DNA from: Harmothoe impar
Taxonomy: Eukaryota > Annelida > Polychaeta > Phyllodocida > Polynoidae
Length of the DNA: 64,000 nucleotides
Direction of reading: 5' to 3'
NCBI GenBank assembly: GCA_947462335.1
Contig: OX381705.1
Location: 44,654,175 to 44,718,174 of the forward strand
A program made the translations under genes and the position numbers. Numbering within the stretch: position 1 is the first letter of the stretch; each line of letters begins with the position of its first letter. The notes under the pieces are model-generated. The model saw only the letters and a program-made list of their open reading frames with translations. It did no database searches and was not told the DNA's origin. Shown one piece after another: positions 61,701 to 64,000 of this stretch.

Positions 61701-64000
61701 TCAAAAAGGTGTCATTGTATTCAACTAAACATAAACCCCTGGTTATACCCAGAAATCAGAGTTCCACCAACTCCAGCAAAAAAGACAAGTTCTACAGCGA
61801 ACATGAAGTACAGGAGTTGATACAAAAAAGGAAGAAACCTGCTCCTGCCACCACTTCTCTGTACACAGAGGAGGAAGTACAGCATTTCCTGAAAGAAAGC
61901 ATTGAACAAGAAACCCCTCCTCCCACCCCTCTTGTCAAGACTGGCCGTACCATGTACTCTGCAGAGCAGGTAGAACAACTACTGCTACAGCAGAGAAGTG
62001 AGCCCAAAAAGGATACCTCCCACATACGGCCACCCAGGCCGACCATGTACACAGAAGAACAGGTGCAGGAATTTCTTAAGGATAACAAACCGGAAGAGAA
62101 CAAACCTGAACCCTCATCAAATGAACCCCGTTGTACCACTTATACAGAACAGCAGGTACAGGAATTACTGAAAAGCCAAAAAACAGAACAAGATAAACCT
62201 CCCACCCCCGTAAAAAAAACAACAGTTAAGAGTTACACAGAGGAGGAGGTACAGCAATTGCTCCTGCAGAAAAGAACTGAAGTAAAGGAAGCTGTGACCA
62301 GTATTGACCAACCCGGACCAACTATGTATACGAAGCAGCAGGTGGACGAAATGCTGAAGGAAAGTAAAGCAGAACAAAGTAAACCTCACACCCCTGTGAA
62401 GAAAACACCGCACAATACAGAGGAAGAGGCCCAGCTAACAAAAAAACGTTTACATTACCAGGATTTAACGTTTGTAGAAGGTTTGCAAACGTTTGCAAAA
62501 ACATATATAGAACATTTTTTTTACGTAAAAACGTTGACACTAAATAATGTTTTTATAACGTTACAGCCAAACGTTTGTCTGTAACGTTAAATGAACGTTT
62601 ATTAAACTTTTTTTCATAAAAAATAACTATAACTGTAGGTATGAAAAAGCAGCAATCTAGCGTAAAATCTGACCAGTTTTATGGTTCTCACTAGGGTAGA
62701 CCTACCATTATTATAAATAAGTAGCATTACGATTTAAATCTTTTTTTTTATTAGTACATGCCTATTTCTAACTAACATTAAAACTATGTCCAGAATTGCT
62801 TTAATGGTCTCAGGCTCTGATTGGAATAGTTTATATGTATGATCAAAAACATGGGCTTAACTGAGCCTAGAACCCAGGATCTTCTGCGTGGGAGGCTAAC
62901 ACTCTACCCCTACGCTATTGAGGAACTGATAGTTTACAAAGAGATTTTATAATTACAATGTGGGCCTATAGTTCATCTGTATCATATTCCTGTGTCTGCA
63001 CATTTTGCGCTACGTCATCATTGCTAAAGGTCCTTATGATCACCGATTTCACAGACTTCTCTGTCCTATATAGAATTTAGGTATCTTATACATTTATCTG
63101 ATATTATTTTAATGTATTTCCATATCTATTATCTTTTACTTTTATATCTATTTTTGTCTCAAGGATGCAGAAAAATGTAAATCAGACATTTATTCAGACA
63201 ATGTAGTTTGGCTTCTAATTGAATGTAGATGTACGTCTGAGATATGTATCTGTGTTCACAGAGAGGATGAGCAATAGATATGGACCTTTTCTAAACCTGA
63301 GGTAGCTCATTGAATGCAGTCCCTAATGTCTCTGGTTCCTGTTTAGATCCGTAGGCATATAATTATATCTTGATGCTCTGTTTTGAGCCTGATTCTACCA
63401 AATGCCTCGTTAGCTCAAGCAGGAGAGCCTGGGGCTGCCAATCTAAAGGTCCTGGGTTCGGTACTCTGGCTGACTTTCATTGTACATGTAACAACGATGG
63501 TCTCCCAAACCAAACCAAACTTTCTCCAGACTTTTTCCAAACCTTTTGCAAACCTATTTCAAACCTTTTCCAAACCTTTCCCAAACCTTTAGAAAACGTT
63601 CTACAAAAACGTTTAAGTGTGGCCTTTTCCAAACGTTTTCTCCAAACGTTTTCTGGAAAATGTTTGTTGTTAGCTGGGGGAGCAAACTCATATATTCACC
63701 GCTAGTACATCCACCAAACTATCCCCTATACGGCAATGCTCCCCCCTTCCTACCCCCGAGCCCGTGAGAAGAGAGAAATCACAGTCTCCCCCGCATTCAC
63801 CCCCTGATGAGGACATATTCCAATCCCCTGTTTTCAAGAAAAGAAGAAGGGAACCTGTACCTGACTTCTCAGCGTTCGATACCCTCACGTCTAAATTAAA
63901 AGAATTTGCTAACCACATGGCCACTACACTACAGCAAAACATGCATGCCATGGCAAACTCCAGTAAAAAGGCACTGGAGAAGCAGGCCGAGGTGGAAATG
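58743..64000 (+). CDS. Myb/SANT-like DNA-binding gene with repeat domain, 3' partial, integrity doubtful
   Basis: Likely exons: 58743-58763 (MPKATKK), about 59120-59700, 59918 on, 60262-60376, 60588 on, 60918-61167, 61374-62429, then coding sequence from about 63,690 to the window end. Exon 2 ends and exon 3 begins a Myb/SANT-like domain (WRADELEALILG ... MKELAWKELT then VSSVGLRPRTVLQVEDKLG), the type found in NAIF1-like and Harbinger-associated proteins. The 61374 exon is acidic, then carries eight degenerate units of about 36 residues with Y(T/S)EEEVQ..L cores. Problems: TGA at 59126-59128 in frame at the start of exon 2, and a one-base frame change near 59,630. Either the exon borders differ or the copy is decaying. 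Host gene or transposon gene is open. Confidence 0.6.
62870..62935 (-). repeat. Second tRNA-like segment, opposite strand
   Basis: The reverse complement contains TAGCGTAGGGGTAGAGTG (A-box-like) and CCTGGGTTCTAGGC (B-box-like, with T for the usual G/A), with TCCCACG between them. Degenerate; probably another tRNA-derived fragment. Confidence 0.5.
63395..63470 (+). repeat. tRNA-derived SINE-like segment
   Basis: TTAGCTCAAGCAGGAGAGC fits a tRNA A box and D arm, and GGTCCTGGGTTCGGTACTC a B box and T arm at the usual spacing. Acceptor and anticodon stems do not close well, so this is a tRNA-derived repeat or pseudo-tRNA, not a working tRNA gene. Confidence 0.6.

Larger units (their letters stand above)
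62430..63678. mobile_element. AACGTTT-rich inverted-repeat element inside the Myb-like gene
   Basis: Left end CCCAGCTAACAA and right end GTTAGCTGGG form short inverted termini. Both subterminal parts are rich in AAACGTTT words. No clear target duplication and no transposase ORF. It breaks or forms an intron in the repeat domain; the open frame resumes just after it. Two tRNA-like segments lie inside (about 62,870-62,935 minus, 63,395-63,470 plus). Confidence 0.65.

Noticed and set aside
62870..62935. Functional tRNA gene
   Set aside because: Acceptor and anticodon stems do not pair and the B box is altered; a tRNA-derived repeat is more likely.

Overview
The window is nuclear DNA of a multicellular animal. 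It has GT-AG introns, a recognisable metazoan mitochondrial enzyme gene split into short exons, and several kinds of animal-type retroelements and DNA transposons. The mix (non-LTR, Ty3/gypsy-type LTR, tyrosine-recombinase and MITE families, plus a very large DNA transposon) suggests a marine invertebrate such as a lancelet, echinoderm, mollusc or similar. I cannot fix the phylum from sequence alone. Only one ordinary host gene is certain; most of the window is mobile DNA.

Layout. 0-4.2 kb: a minus-strand APE-type non-LTR retrotransposon with an intact 945-residue endonuclease/RT ORF. 5.7-6.2 kb: a dispersed repeat carrying a minisatellite, with a second, inverted copy at 57.3-58.0 kb. 6.29-13.99 kb: plus-strand MCCC2 (methylcrotonoyl-CoA carboxylase beta subunit), 15 exons; the targeting-peptide exon was not found. 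15.2-16.0 kb: a decayed tyrosine recombinase. 16.1-20.1 kb: two related 5'-truncated non-LTR elements, the second with RT and one nonsense codon. 21.67-32.92 kb: a young Ty3/gypsy-like element with 547-bp LTRs, gag, protease and RT/RNase H. Its integrase core is missing, a MITE sits between protease and RT, and an extra 803-residue ORF has its own promoter-like region.

33.58-55.04 kb is the most striking part: one 21.45-kb DNA transposon with perfect 96-bp terminal inverted repeats, a 4-bp target duplication (CTAT) and about 60 copies of GGTCAGAGAC. It carries a minus-strand gene whose nine coding exons join in phase, five of them tandem duplicates of one small exon (four of 93 bp, one of 87 bp). 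The last, nearly 8-kb exon holds SUMO-related motifs, two coding minisatellites and then a DDE-like transposase. These two parts share one reading frame and are separated by a single UGA in the context UGA-CGG, a known leaky-stop context. The architecture resembles a gag-pol readthrough arrangement inside a cut-and-paste element. I do not recognise the superfamily.

58.66 kb to the end: a plus-strand multi-exon gene behind a CRE/ETS promoter-like site. It encodes a Myb/SANT-like domain and a degenerate repeat protein. It is interrupted by an AACGTTT-rich inverted-repeat element with tRNA-derived pieces and runs off the window. A stop and a frameshift in exon 2 make its integrity doubtful.
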